Shown piece by piece: positions 8,896 through 17,651 of a stretch of 64,000 bases of DNA. Positions within the stretch are counted from its first letter, which is position 1. Every line of letters starts with the position of its first letter. The notes beneath the pieces were generated by a model that was given only the letters and a program-made list of their open reading frames with translations, did not search any database and was not told the DNA's origin. The position numbers and the translations under genes were made by a program. Source of the DNA: an uncultured Gemmiger sp. (GTDB lineage Bacteria > Bacillota > Clostridia > Oscillospirales > Ruminococcaceae); contig CALXAH010000008.1 of assembly GCA_944386225.1 (NCBI GenBank), forward strand, positions 59,612 to 123,611. The letters are read 5' to 3'.

Positions 8896-10160
8896 TGATC
8901 AAAAAACTGCGCCGCAAACTGATTGTGGCTTGCATGGCCTCCCTGGCCATTGTTTTGGCTGTGATTCTGGGAGGCGTAAATCTCATGAGTTACCAGAAGG
9001 TAATCCGCGACGCCGACGCGGTGCTGACTCTTCTGGCAAACAATGACGGAACCTTTCCGCAGGGGCAGGGGGACAGGCCGCCCCCTCCGGACGGGGGCCT
9101 TGCGCAGGGGAAACGGAATCTTCTGGGCAAGGCGGGGCTGTCTCCGGAAACTCCTTATGAGTCCCGGTTTTTCTCCGCGCTTCTGGATGAAACCGGGCAG
9201 GTGCTGCAGACCGATACAGGCCAGATTGTCGCTGTGGATGCGGAGCAGGCGGCGGCGTATGCGCAGCAGGCAGCCCGGTCGGGCGCAAGCAGCGGATTTT
9301 TGAGGAATTATCGGTACCTTGTTCTGTCAGAGGAGGGGAATACCCGGGTTATCTTTCTGGACTGTGGCCGCAGCCTGTCCTCGTTCCGTGCCACCCTGCT
9401 GGCCAGTCTGGGTTTGTCGGTACTGGGGCTGCTGGCGGTGCTGGTTCTGCTGCTGGTCTTGTCCCGCCGTATTGTCCGTCCGGTAGCGGAAAGCTATGAA
9501 CGGCAGAAGCAGTTCATCACCGATGCGGGGCATGAACTCAAAACCCCTATGACCATTATCGGCGCCGACGTGGATCTGGCAGAGATGGAATGCGGAGAGA
9601 ACCAGTGGCTGGCGGATATCCGGCACCAGGCCCAGCGACTTACCGGGCTGACTAACGATCTGATCTATCTCTCCCGCATGGAGGAAGAGCAGCCCAAACT
9701 CCAGTACATCGAGTTTCCGTTGTCCGACGTGGCGGAGGAGATGGCGCTGCCGTTCCTGGCACCCGCCAAAAGCCAGGACAAAGAGCTTTCGCTGCATATC
9801 CAGCCGATGCTTTCCTGTACCGGGGACGAAAAGGCAATCCGGCAGCTGTTTTCCATTCTGCTGGACAACGCACTGAAATATTCGCCGGCCGGAGGAAAAC
9901 TGGAACTGCGTCTGCAAAAGCAGGGAAGAACCCTGCAGCTTATCGTTTTCAATACCACCAGCCAGCCGGTAGACCGGGACAAGCTGCCCCATTTCTTTGA
10001 CCGTTTCTACCGGTCGGATCCGTCCCGCAGCAGCCAGACCGGCGGCTATGGCCTGGGTCTGTCCATTGCCCGGAGCATCGTGCAGGCACATAAAGGCAAA
10101 ATCCGGGCAGAAAGTCCGGACGGAAAATCGCTGCTGATTATTATTTCGCTGCCGGCTTGA
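8895..10160 (+). CDS. Sensor histidine kinase (partner of the preceding regulator)
   Basis: A 421-residue membrane kinase. Seen: an N-terminal transmembrane helix (about 9-33), an extracytoplasmic domain of some 130 residues with a Pro/Gly/Gln-rich stretch (QGDRPPPPDGG), a second helix near residues 167-192, then the HisKA domain with phospho-acceptor His213 (GHELKTPMT) and the ATPase domain with N-box LLDNALKYSP, the F-box HFFDRFYR and GYGLGLSIARSIV. No HAMP domain is obvious between the second helix and HisKA. The start is the ATG overlapping the regulator stop. The signal is unknown; context suggests phosphate, polymer or envelope status. Confidence 0.93.
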   Translation: MIKKLRRKLIVACMASLAIVLAVILGGVNLMSYQKVIRDADAVLTLLANNDGTFPQGQGDRPPPPDGGLAQGKRNLLGKAGLSPETPYESRFFSALLDETGQVLQTDTGQIVAVDAEQAAAYAQQAARSGASSGFLRNYRYLVLSEEGNTRVIFLDCGRSLSSFRATLLASLGLSVLGLLAVLVLLLVLSRRIVRPVAESYERQKQFITDAGHELKTPMTIIGADVDLAEMECGENQWLADIRHQAQRLTGLTNDLIYLSRMEEEQPKLQYIEFPLSDVAEEMALPFLAPAKSQDKELSLHIQPMLSCTGDEKAIRQLFSILLDNALKYSPAGGKLELRLQKQGRTLQLIVFNTTSQPVDRDKLPHFFDRFYRSDPSRSSQTGGYGLGLSIARSIVQAHKGKIRAESPDGKSLLIIISLPA

Positions 10161-10191
10161 AAATTTGGTGCATCAAACTTCAATTAAAATA

Positions 10192-11664
10192 TCAGGCCTG
10201 AACCTGTATAGTCCTTGTGGCAACAGCGGTTCGGAAAGCAAGATCATGTTCTACCAGGATCATAGTGGGGCAAAAATCCTGGATCAGGTTTTCAATCTGC
10301 ATCCGGGAATACATGTCAATGTAGTTGAGTGGTTCGTCCCATATATACAGGTGCGCTCTTTCGCAAAGACTTTTGGCTATCAATACCTTTTTCTTCTGCC
10401 CAGCGGAATAATCCTCCATCTTCTTCTCGAACTGCACGCGGGAGAAATCCATTTTGCGCAGAATCGCCCTGAACAAGGTTTCGTCGATCCGGCTGTTTTC
10501 TGCGAATTCGGATAGAGACCCCTTCAGAAAGGAAGTATCCTGCGGTACATACGAAAGAATAAGCCCGGAACCAATCGTAAGTGTTCCGCTGTGCTCGATG
10601 GGCTGTCCCAGCAGCAGCTTCAGCAGGCTGGTTTTTCCGGACCCGTTTTTGCCGTCCAGAACAACGCGGTCTCCCTGCTGAATTGCAAAGGAAACAGGCC
10701 GGCAAATTTCTTTTCCGTGAAAGACAGGCGCAACATGGGAGAAGGTGGCCAGCGTATTCGCAAAATAGGGCAGAGGAAAGAGCTTCAGATCCTCCGCTGT
10801 TTCCACATTTTTAAGCAGACGGGATTTTTCTTCTATGTCTCGCTGCTGCCGGGCTTCGATCGCTTTGGAGCGTTTCATCATTTTGGCAGCCTGATGGCCA
10901 ATATAGCCCCTGTCAACCGAGCCGTTTCCGTATTTGGAAGCTTCGATCCGATCCGACCAGCGGGCAGTTCTTTGTGCTGCCTTATGCATCGCGTCGATGG
11001 ATTTCTTCAGTTTCGCATTCTGGGCAAGTTCAAATTCCTGCTGTCGCTGGAAGTTGGCAAACCAGCTGGAGAAATTCCCGCTTTGTACCTCAATATTGGC
11101 CCGGTTGATTGACAGGATGTGATCCACGCATCCATCCAGAAAACAACGGTCGTGGGATACCAGGATGAATCCTTTTTTTCGTTTCAGATAGGCTGAAACG
11201 GTTCCGCGCGCCTGCATATCCAGATGGTTTGTGGGCTCGTCGATCAGCAGAAAGTGCCCCTCGTTCAAAAAAAGCGCGGCCAGCAGAACCTTTGTCTGCT
11301 CACCATTGGAAAGGGTGGCAAACGGCCGCCACAGCACATCGTCGCGAACTTCCAGACAGGACAGTTCTTTCGATACTTCCCAATCTTCGGCCAGCGGGCA
11401 AACCTCGCCCAGAACATCCCGGGTCAGCCGACTTTTGTCCTCAATCGGGTAGGGAAAATAATCAAACTGTACGGATGACTGGATTTTGCCGCGGTATTCA
11501 TATTTCCCCAGCAACAGATTCAGGAAGGTCGTTTTCCCACGGCCGTTTCTTCCGATAAAGCCAAGTTTCCAATCGGTGTCCAGTTGGAAGCTGACATTTT
11601 CAAATATGGCATCATAACTGGAAGGGTACGAGAAGGTAAGCCCCTCCACACGGATCATAGACAT
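10192..11664 (-). CDS. ABC-F ribosome-protection ATPase, Lsa-like
   Basis: A 490-residue protein with two ABC ATPase domains and no membrane segments. First domain: Walker A GRNGRGKT, signature LSNGEQTKVLLA, Walker B FLLIDEPTNHLD. Then a charged linker (about 185-290) and a second domain with GKNGSGKT, YSAGQKKKVLIAKSL and WDEPLNYID. The GRNGRGKT, SNGEQTKV and YSAGQKKKV motifs match the Lsa/Vga-type ABC-F factors that displace lincosamides, streptogramin A and pleuromutilins from the ribosome. Resistance is inferred. The ATG at 11664 has AAAGGAGG 7 bases upstream. Expression is almost certainly controlled by the attenuator just upstream, as for other antibiotic-inducible ABC-F genes. Confidence 0.9.
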   Translation of the reverse strand: MSMIRVEGLTFSYPSSYDAIFENVSFQLDTDWKLGFIGRNGRGKTTFLNLLLGKYEYRGKIQSSVQFDYFPYPIEDKSRLTRDVLGEVCPLAEDWEVSKELSCLEVRDDVLWRPFATLSNGEQTKVLLAALFLNEGHFLLIDEPTNHLDMQARGTVSAYLKRKKGFILVSHDRCFLDGCVDHILSINRANIEVQSGNFSSWFANFQRQQEFELAQNAKLKKSIDAMHKAAQRTARWSDRIEASKYGNGSVDRGYIGHQAAKMMKRSKAIEARQQRDIEEKSRLLKNVETAEDLKLFPLPYFANTLATFSHVAPVFHGKEICRPVSFAIQQGDRVVLDGKNGSGKTSLLKLLLGQPIEHSGTLTIGSGLILSYVPQDTSFLKGSLSEFAENSRIDETLFRAILRKMDFSRVQFEKKMEDYSAGQKKKVLIAKSLCERAHLYIWDEPLNYIDMYSRMQIENLIQDFCPTMILVEHDLAFRTAVATRTIQVQA

Positions 11665-11694
11665 ATGCAACCCTCCTTTGTTCAGGGAAAAAGA

Positions 11695-11734
11695 CAAAAA
11701 ACAAGAGCTGCAAGAAAGTCAGTTCTTGCAGCTC
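11695..11734 (-). terminator. Attenuator terminator in the ABC-F leader
   Basis: On the minus strand GAGCTGCAAGAA (11723-11734) pairs perfectly with TTCTTGCAGCTC (11705-11716) around the loop CTGACT, followed by TTGTTTTTTG. It lies within the leader, between the leader peptide and the ABC-F start, so it can stop transcription before the gene. Segment 11806-11816 (TGCAAGAAAGT) can pair with the 3' arm (11709-11719) instead, which would break this hairpin. Confidence 0.85.
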
Positions 11735-11861
11735 GGCATAGCATAACAGCACCACCCCAACTACGGGGTGACACAATTACAGTATAACGAGAGAACAGAC
11801 GTTTCACTTTCTTGCAAAAGGGCACAATGATACCAGGCACAGCATCATTGCTGATTCCTGT

Positions 11862-11885
11862 TTATTTGCAAGAAAAGCGAATCAT
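11862..11885 (-). CDS. Seven-codon leader peptide of the ABC-F attenuator
   Basis: An ATG with GAGGTGG a few bases upstream opens the reading frame MIRFSCK, followed by TAA. Its last codons (11865-11875, TTTCTTGCAAA) are exactly complementary to 11808-11818 (TTTGCAAGAAA). A ribosome stalled on this short frame would cover that segment and free its partner to pair with the terminator arm. This is the usual logic of drug-induced attenuation. Translation is inferred from the ribosome-binding site and the pairing, not shown. Confidence 0.7.
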   Translation of the reverse strand: MIRFSCK

Positions 11886-11914
11886 CGTTCCACCTCGCCT
11901 GTTTAATTTATATC

Positions 11915-11943
11915 AGCGTAGCATAAATTCAGAGAACCGTCAA
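11915..11943 (-). promoter_or_regulatory. Promoter of the ABC-F leader transcript
   Basis: On the minus strand TTGACG (complement of 11938-11943) is followed after 17 bases by TACGCT, a fair -35/-10 pair. Transcription would begin about 20 bases before the leader peptide start, giving a leader of roughly 240 bases before the ABC-F gene. Confidence 0.5.
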
Positions 11944-11950
11944 GCCATAA

Positions 11951-11991
11951 AGTCGGGCCCCCCATAGTTAAAGGGGCCTGACTTTTTCTTT
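11951..11991 (+). terminator. Plus-strand terminator-like hairpin of unknown purpose
   Basis: AGTCGGGCCCC pairs with GGGGCCTGACT (one G-U), followed by TTTTTCTTTTT on the plus strand. No plus-strand gene ends nearby: the last one stops at 10160. It could mark the end of a lost gene or insulate the helicase promoter downstream. The rest of 11992-12172 holds no gene; a possible helicase promoter (TTGACA at 12109, CATCAT at 12132, 17-base spacing) is the only other signal seen. Confidence 0.55.
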
Positions 11992-12172
11992 TTCGTGTAA
12001 TCAAAAGCTATTCATAGGGGATTACTATACAGAAAAAGGTAGTATGCCTAGTGCATCTCCAGGCTGTCGGAGATCTAATAGGCGGCACCATTTCCCAGAT
12101 CCGGATGATTGACAATTTCCTGCTTTTTCGCCATCATTAAAAAGAAGGGAACAGGCAGGGGAGGGGAATCCG

Positions 12173-15100
12173 GTGACCAGCGTTTGCAGAGCCATATTCA
12201 AGGCGATCCATGAGGGCAGATGGCTGAGCGTTGCCTACAAGAACCAGAGCAGCCAGACCACAAAATACTGGATGGCAATCAAGTCGTTTTCGCCCCGCAC
12301 CGGGCAGATGGTGGTGGACGGCCTGCATCTGGGCAAGCTGACGGTTCAGGAACTGTTCGTGCGGCTGGAGGGGATCCAGTCGGCTGAGGTGATCGAAGGC
12401 TCCTGGTGCCCGGTCAACGAAAAACTTGTGCAGGATATCCTGGAAAATCCTCACCGGTATGAAGCCTGGTTCGGCAACACGGCCAACCTGCGGGTACTGG
12501 AATATCTGACCCTCTGCAACAGGCTGGACACTACCCCCTATAAAACGGAATATTCGCTGATCCGTCAGCTGGATGAAGATCGCTTTGACGAGGGGCGTCT
12601 GGCTTTGACCGAAGAGCAGTTCGGGTCGATCGTACAGAACTTCCAGCGAAGGAGCGAGCGGCAGACAGAGGGGAAACCGGTGCAGATTAATCAGCTGGCC
12701 CTGAATCTGCTGAGTGTGGAAACGCCCCGCGGCCTGTATGTGCTGGCCTATCGTCCGCTTGCATTGGACGTGAAGAACCGGGCGCTGCGCCTCACGGATG
12801 AGGCTGTGGTTTGCCGGGAGTTTACTCTGGATGGGGTCAAAATCAGCGCGCACAGCTTCCTGGACGCGGAAGACTACGCCCTGCTGGATGATTTCAAAGC
12901 CAATGCGGAGCGGATCAAGGATTGCATCACACGAACCAGCTGCCGCCGTCACGGGGTAAACGACATGCCCTATCTGGTAGCGATCGGGCGGGACAGCCTG
13001 GTAGACCTGAACCATGAATACAAGGGCATTACCTCCATGTTTGGCTCAAACGAAGGGGAGGGACCCACTCCGCCGATCCGGGCGTTTTTTGGCGAGATGA
13101 CAGCCCGTCCGCGCCGCCGCAAATCCTTTCCGCTGGCACTGGTGGACAGCCGTGCCAACCTGGACCAGCTGCTGGCCATCAACAACGCGATGCGCTACCC
13201 GCTGGCTTATGTGCAGGGCCCGCCCGGCACAGGCAAGACCAGCACCATCGTCAATACCATGACCACCGCTTTCTTTAATGAGAGAACGGTGCTGTTTGCT
13301 TCCTACAACAACCACCCGATCGACGGCGTGGTGGAAAAACTCCGGAACCTGAGCTACCGGGGCAGAGCCATTCCGTTCCCCATTGTGCGGCTGGGAAACC
13401 GGGACTGTGTTAAAGACGCGCTTGTGACCATCCGGCGCATGTACGAAAGCTGCAAGGAAATAACCATCTACGAAAAAACGCTGGACCGGAACCATGCCGA
13501 ACGGGCTGAGCGGGCACGCCGTCTGACCGAACTGCTGGAACGGTACGATACGATTCTGGATTTGCAGGAACGCAAGGAAACGATCCAGCGCCTTCTGGAA
13601 GCGCGCAGCCATATGAACTTCCAGTATGAGCTGCAGGTGGGCCAGCTGCCGCAGGTAGAGGAAGAACTGAAACGCTGCGGCACCGTGACTACCAAGGACG
13701 CCCTGGCCCTGCTGGATCAGAATACGGAGGATTTTCTGAAGTATCTCTACTACACGTCTGCGAAATATATCCGCCGCCTGGGCGAACCGAAAAACAGCGA
13801 GCTGCTGGATCTTGTCTACGGCAATGAGGAAGATCCGGAAACCATTGCCGCCTTCAACAAGTACCTTTCCAAGACGGAGAATCTGAAAAAATTCCTGCGT
13901 ATCTTCCCGATGGTTGCCACCACCTGCATTTCCGCCCAGCGGCTGGGCGATCCGGAACCGGTCTTTGATATGGTCATTATGGACGAGGCCAGCCAGTGCA
14001 ATACGGCGGTATCGCTGGTGCCGATTCTGCGGGGCGAGTCGCTGATGCTGGTGGGCGATCCGCAGCAGCTGCAGCCGGTCATCCTGCTGGATCCTCACGA
14101 CAACGAGGTTCTGCGCCGCCGGTATCATGTGAGCGAAGAATACGACTATATCCGGAACTCGATTTATAAATGTTTCCTGGCCTGCGACGCGGTAAGCGAC
14201 GAGGTTCTGCTGCGGTATCACTATCGCTGCGACCCGAAGATTATCGGCTTCAACAATAAAAAATACTACAACCGGCGGCTGAAAGTGGCCAGCGAAAGTA
14301 GCAGCCCGCATCCGCTGGTATACGTGAACGTGCCGGAGAACACCAGCACCGAAAAGAACACCGCGCCTGCCGAGGTGGCCGCCATCGACCGGTACCTTAC
14401 CCGCAATCCGGGGCGGTCGGTGGGGATCATCACCCCGTTTGCCAACCAGCGGGAGCAGATCGAACAGATGCTGCTGCTGCGCGGGCATGAGAACGCAAGC
14501 TGCGGTACAGTGCACGCGTTTCAGGGGGATGAAAAGGATGTGGTGATCTTTTCCCTGGCGCTGACCGATAAAACCGGGCCCGGAACCTACAGCTGGCTGC
14601 AGAACAACAAGGAACTGATCAATGTGGCCACATCCCGCGCACGGGAGCAGCTGATCCTGCTGTCCAGCACCAAGGAACTGGAGCGCCTGCACGCCAACCA
14701 GGCGGATGACGACCTGTACGATCTGTACCGCTATGTGCGCACCAGCGGCGTGTCGGAGGTAGCGGCAAAGCCGGCTGCCTCCCGGGCGCTGGGGATCAAA
14801 CCGTACAGCACCGAGACCGAGGACGCGTTTCTGGAAAATCTGAATCACGCGCTGGACAATGTGTTTGTAGCCGGCAGCCGCTGTGTGGTGCGCCGTGAGG
14901 TGGCAATCTCTCACGTATTCCGGGACAATCCGGGTGCTATCGATTTGTTCTATACCGGCCGGTTTGACTTTGTGGTATATCAACGGGAAGGCCGTCAGCT
15001 GACCCCGGTTCTGGCCATTGAACTGGACGGGCGCGAACACCGGGAAGATCCCGCCGTCCAGGCCCGGGACCGCAAAAAAGCCCGGATCTGCCAGGAGCAC

Positions 15101-15190
15101 GGCTTTGAACTGATCCGGGTCGACAATACCTACGCCCGCCGCTACCATTACATCAAGGAGATCCTGATCCAATACTTTGACGGGGTCTGA
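12173..15190 (+). CDS. SF1 helicase with WYL-like N-terminus and nuclease-like C-terminus
   Basis: A 1005-residue soluble protein. N-terminus (about 5-85): AIHEGRWLSVAYKN and a following strand pattern resemble a WYL ligand-binding fold. Helicase core: Walker A GPPGTGKTST near 348, a helical insertion with predicted coiled coil (about 430-520), Walker B MDEAS near 603, GDPQQLQP near 627, HAFQGDEKD near 780 and NVATSRAREQL near 815, all in SF1 order. C-terminus: FDFVVYQ near 929 and AIELDGREH near 948 fit a PD-(D/E)xK or DUF2726-type nuclease fold. The GTG start has GGGAGGGG about 6-8 bases upstream. It stands alone. Such fusions occur in stand-alone defence or repair proteins; role here is inference. 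Confidence 0.85.
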   Translation: MTSVCRAIFKAIHEGRWLSVAYKNQSSQTTKYWMAIKSFSPRTGQMVVDGLHLGKLTVQELFVRLEGIQSAEVIEGSWCPVNEKLVQDILENPHRYEAWFGNTANLRVLEYLTLCNRLDTTPYKTEYSLIRQLDEDRFDEGRLALTEEQFGSIVQNFQRRSERQTEGKPVQINQLALNLLSVETPRGLYVLAYRPLALDVKNRALRLTDEAVVCREFTLDGVKISAHSFLDAEDYALLDDFKANAERIKDCITRTSCRRHGVNDMPYLVAIGRDSLVDLNHEYKGITSMFGSNEGEGPTPPIRAFFGEMTARPRRRKSFPLALVDSRANLDQLLAINNAMRYPLAYVQGPPGTGKTSTIVNTMTTAFFNERTVLFASYNNHPIDGVVEKLRNLSYRGRAIPFPIVRLGNRDCVKDALVTIRRMYESCKEITIYEKTLDRNHAERAERARRLTELLERYDTILDLQERKETIQRLLEARSHMNFQYELQVGQLPQVEEELKRCGTVTTKDALALLDQNTEDFLKYLYYTSAKYIRRLGEPKNSELLDLVYGNEEDPETIAAFNKYLSKTENLKKFLRIFPMVATTCISAQRLGDPEPVFDMVIMDEASQCNTAVSLVPILRGESLMLVGDPQQLQPVILLDPHDNEVLRRRYHVSEEYDYIRNSIYKCFLACDAVSDEVLLRYHYRCDPKIIGFNNKKYYNRRLKVASESSSPHPLVYVNVPENTSTEKNTAPAEVAAIDRYLTRNPGRSVGIITPFANQREQIEQMLLLRGHENASCGTVHAFQGDEKDVVIFSLALTDKTGPGTYSWLQNNKELINVATSRAREQLILLSSTKELERLHANQADDDLYDLYRYVRTSGVSEVAAKPAASRALGIKPYSTETEDAFLENLNHALDNVFVAGSRCVVRREVAISHVFRDNPGAIDLFYTGRFDFVVYQREGRQLTPVLAIELDGREHREDPAVQARDRKKARICQEHGFELIRVDNTYARRYHYIKEILIQYFDGV

Positions 15191-15246
15191 CAGCCCGACG
15201 GATCAGCGGGCCGCACAAGAAAAGACCTTGCCTTTTGCTTTAACGT

Positions 15247-15282
15247 ACAGGAACGCCCCGGCTCTTGCCGGGGCGTTCCTGT
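15247..15282. terminator. Bidirectional terminator between helicase and AraC sensor
   Basis: A perfect 15-bp stem (ACAGGAACGCCCCGG with its complement) around CTCTTG, between convergent genes. Confidence 0.85.
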
Positions 15283-15311
15283 ATTTATATGGAAAACCAT
15301 AAAAGACGGAC

Positions 15312-17378
15312 TCAGCTTTGCGCAGCCTCCCGATACTGGCGGGGTGTGCTGCCGGTAAGCTTTTTGAAAATCACAAAGAAATATTTGATGTTGCCGTAAC
15401 CTACCTTCTGGGCAATCAGCTCCGCCGGCTCACCTGTCTGGCGCAGCAAGCGGCAGGCCTGCTCAACCCGTACCTGGTGCAGCGCATCGCTGATGGAGAT
15501 ACCGGCGGCCTGCCGGAACTGCCGGTTCAGGTAGGCCGCGTTTACGTCAAAAGCTGCGGCAATTTGCTGGGCGGAGAACGCCTCGTCCGTGTAGTGGGCC
15601 CGGATCTGTTCCCATACCCGGTCGCTCAGCCGGTCCAGGCGTTCTTTCTGGCGTATGGCGGCCAATTGCGCGATGGCGCACAGTTGCTCCTCTATATAGG
15701 TGTCCAGCGTTTCAAGACTGCGCAATCCGTCCAGTATTCCGTCGGCCGATACCGTGGGCGCGGCGCCCAGTTCTTTTTGCAGCCCTGCCAGCTGCCGGCA
15801 CAGATAGCGGATCGCAAAACAGAAATCTGTGTATCGGTCCTTTCGTATTGCATTCAGAATGCTTTTCCATTCATTTCGGGCAGTTTCCAGCTGAGCGGAC
15901 CGGAGAGCCCCCACCAGGGACGCGGCCATCTTCGCCTGGAATCCGCTTACCGGATTGCACGCCGCCAGCTGCTCCTGCTCCAGCACCGGCTGATCCGGAT
16001 AGAGAAACCGCATCCGGCGCAATTCCTCCAGTTCTGCCTGGCTGCGGCAAAGTTCATCCGCTGTAGGGCAGGAAAGACCCGCGCAGGCCGGTATATGTTC
16101 CCGGCGCAGCAACGCCAGAAGCCGGGAACGGGCTTCCTCGCCGCAGCCGCTCAGCAGGCAGATGGTACCGCCCTCGTCGGAAGCAATGCGCGGTTCGGAA
16201 CAGACCGGTTCCAGCAATGTCTGCATACGGGCCGGGTCGCGTTCCTCGCACAGCAGCAACACAGCCGGCAGTACGGTGCCTTGCGGCAGTTCACCCTCAT
16301 CCCGCAGCCGCTGCAGAACACGGGCGTCCTCCTGGCGGCGTTGACTGGCCATCAGTTCGCTTACCTGGCCGGGCAGATCCTCCGCGCTTTCACCCGCTTG
16401 ACGCAGCGCACGGCGGATGTGCAGAAACGGCAGATACACCCGCACGGCCAGATAGATCAGTACCCCCACGATCAGGCTGCCGGCCAGACCGAAGGAAAGC
16501 AGCAGCACATCCCGCACGCGGGCCAGCGCAGGGGAAATGTCATTGAAATCCAGGCATTTGAAGTAGTACCACCCGCTGGGCTCCAGCCGATAGTACATCC
16601 AGCAGGGCTGGCTGGACAACAGCGGCGGCAGAAGCTGCCCGCTGTCCGGCTGGGCTGTCAGCTGTTCTTGCAGCGCAGGCCAGCTGGTCTGAAGCTGCTC
16701 CCAAAGTGCTTCGTCAGCACTGACAATCGGATTGCCGTCAGTATCCACGATAATATGCCCCTGCCCGGCTGAAATGCCCAGCAGATGGGTTTCGTACCAG
16801 TTTCCGTTTACATTCAGCAGCAGAGCGCTGGGCGTATCCCCGCTTACCTCAAAGAAGAGAAAGGAATAGCACCGGCGGCCGCCCACTGTGCGCTGAATAG
16901 GGGACAGGTAAGGATACTGTTCCGGATGGGTCAGAAGCTGGGCGGCATCGCTGTCGTGAAACTGCTCAGGCGGGGCAGAGGGAAAGTTGCCCTCCGAGGT
17001 GAAGATTATATCCACTGCGCCGTTGTATACCATCACACTATCCAGAAAATCGCTGCTGCTCACAAAAGTGCCCAGATCCCGCAGCCCTACTGTGCGGCCG
17101 GATACGGACAAATCCCGGTCGGTGCGCAGTGTACGTACGGAGGAAGTATAGAACATCTGCATGGCCGAAGTTCGGATGTTTTCTCCGGCTGCGTCGGATA
17201 CTGTATTCACCCACTCCACAAAATCACGGCTTACTTCGCTCAGCGCCTGGATGGTGGCCAGGCGGAACTGGGCATATAAAAACAGAAAAAAGCACAGAAA
17301 CACCAATATCAACAGCAGGATGGTAGCCCCTTGCTGTACCCGGCGGTCACCGGTGAATTTTTTAAAGGCCCGCTCCAC
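15312..17378 (-). CDS. Membrane-anchored AraC-family transcriptional regulator
   Basis: A 688-residue regulator that reads an outside signal and binds DNA inside. Seen: transmembrane helix near residues 16-38, an extracytoplasmic sensor of about 240 residues (Cache-like in size), a second helix near 285-310, a cytoplasmic linker, and a C-terminal AraC domain with two helix-turn-helix units (FSAQQIAAAFDVNAAYLNRQF and ELIAQKVGYGNIKYFFVIFKKLTG). Two GTG codons are possible; 17378 is preferred because GGGAGG lies 8 bases upstream, whereas 17387 is too close to the site. It is divergent from the ABC importer operon, so it likely controls that operon in response to the transported solute or a related cue. 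Confidence 0.9.
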   Translation of the reverse strand: MERAFKKFTGDRRVQQGATILLLILVFLCFFLFLYAQFRLATIQALSEVSRDFVEWVNTVSDAAGENIRTSAMQMFYTSSVRTLRTDRDLSVSGRTVGLRDLGTFVSSSDFLDSVMVYNGAVDIIFTSEGNFPSAPPEQFHDSDAAQLLTHPEQYPYLSPIQRTVGGRRCYSFLFFEVSGDTPSALLLNVNGNWYETHLLGISAGQGHIIVDTDGNPIVSADEALWEQLQTSWPALQEQLTAQPDSGQLLPPLLSSQPCWMYYRLEPSGWYYFKCLDFNDISPALARVRDVLLLSFGLAGSLIVGVLIYLAVRVYLPFLHIRRALRQAGESAEDLPGQVSELMASQRRQEDARVLQRLRDEGELPQGTVLPAVLLLCEERDPARMQTLLEPVCSEPRIASDEGGTICLLSGCGEEARSRLLALLRREHIPACAGLSCPTADELCRSQAELEELRRMRFLYPDQPVLEQEQLAACNPVSGFQAKMAASLVGALRSAQLETARNEWKSILNAIRKDRYTDFCFAIRYLCRQLAGLQKELGAAPTVSADGILDGLRSLETLDTYIEEQLCAIAQLAAIRQKERLDRLSDRVWEQIRAHYTDEAFSAQQIAAAFDVNAAYLNRQFRQAAGISISDALHQVRVEQACRLLRQTGEPAELIAQKVGYGNIKYFFVIFKKLTGSTPRQYREAAQS

Positions 17379-17513
17379 GGCGGCCACCTCCCTCCTTTTG
17401 TGCTGACGGGGGTCACGCCTTTATTATAGGTAACCGTTTTGTGCTCGTCAACGCGCCCGGACACCAAAATTCGTTCAAAATCCGGCTTTTTTCGAGTTTT
17501 ACCATATTCAAAC

Positions 17514-17543
17514 TTCACATTTTAACGTTTTGATGGATATAAT
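17514..17543 (+). promoter_or_regulatory. Promoter of the ABC importer operon
   Basis: TTCACA (17514-17519), 18 bases, then a perfect TATAAT (17538-17543). The leader to the binding-protein gene is about 100 bases; I see no recognised riboswitch in it. The weak -35 and AT-rich upstream tract suit an activator such as the divergent AraC sensor. Confidence 0.55.
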
Positions 17544-17651
17544 TATTGTGCAAACTGTTCAAAACGGCAAGACGGACTGGCGAGGCGCCCGCCGCTGCTT
17601 TGCCGCTAGGGAACGAAACCCTGATCCCACATGTAAGGAGGAAATGCTACC

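Noticed and set aside
13046-15172. A 708-codon frame antisense to the helicase
   Set aside because: The sense frame has all helicase motifs; the antisense product has none and is His/Gln-rich as antisense frames usually are.
17544-17651. A riboswitch in the leader of the ABC importer
   Set aside because: GC-rich short pairings only; no match to a class I can recall and no terminator or site-sequestering hairpin.
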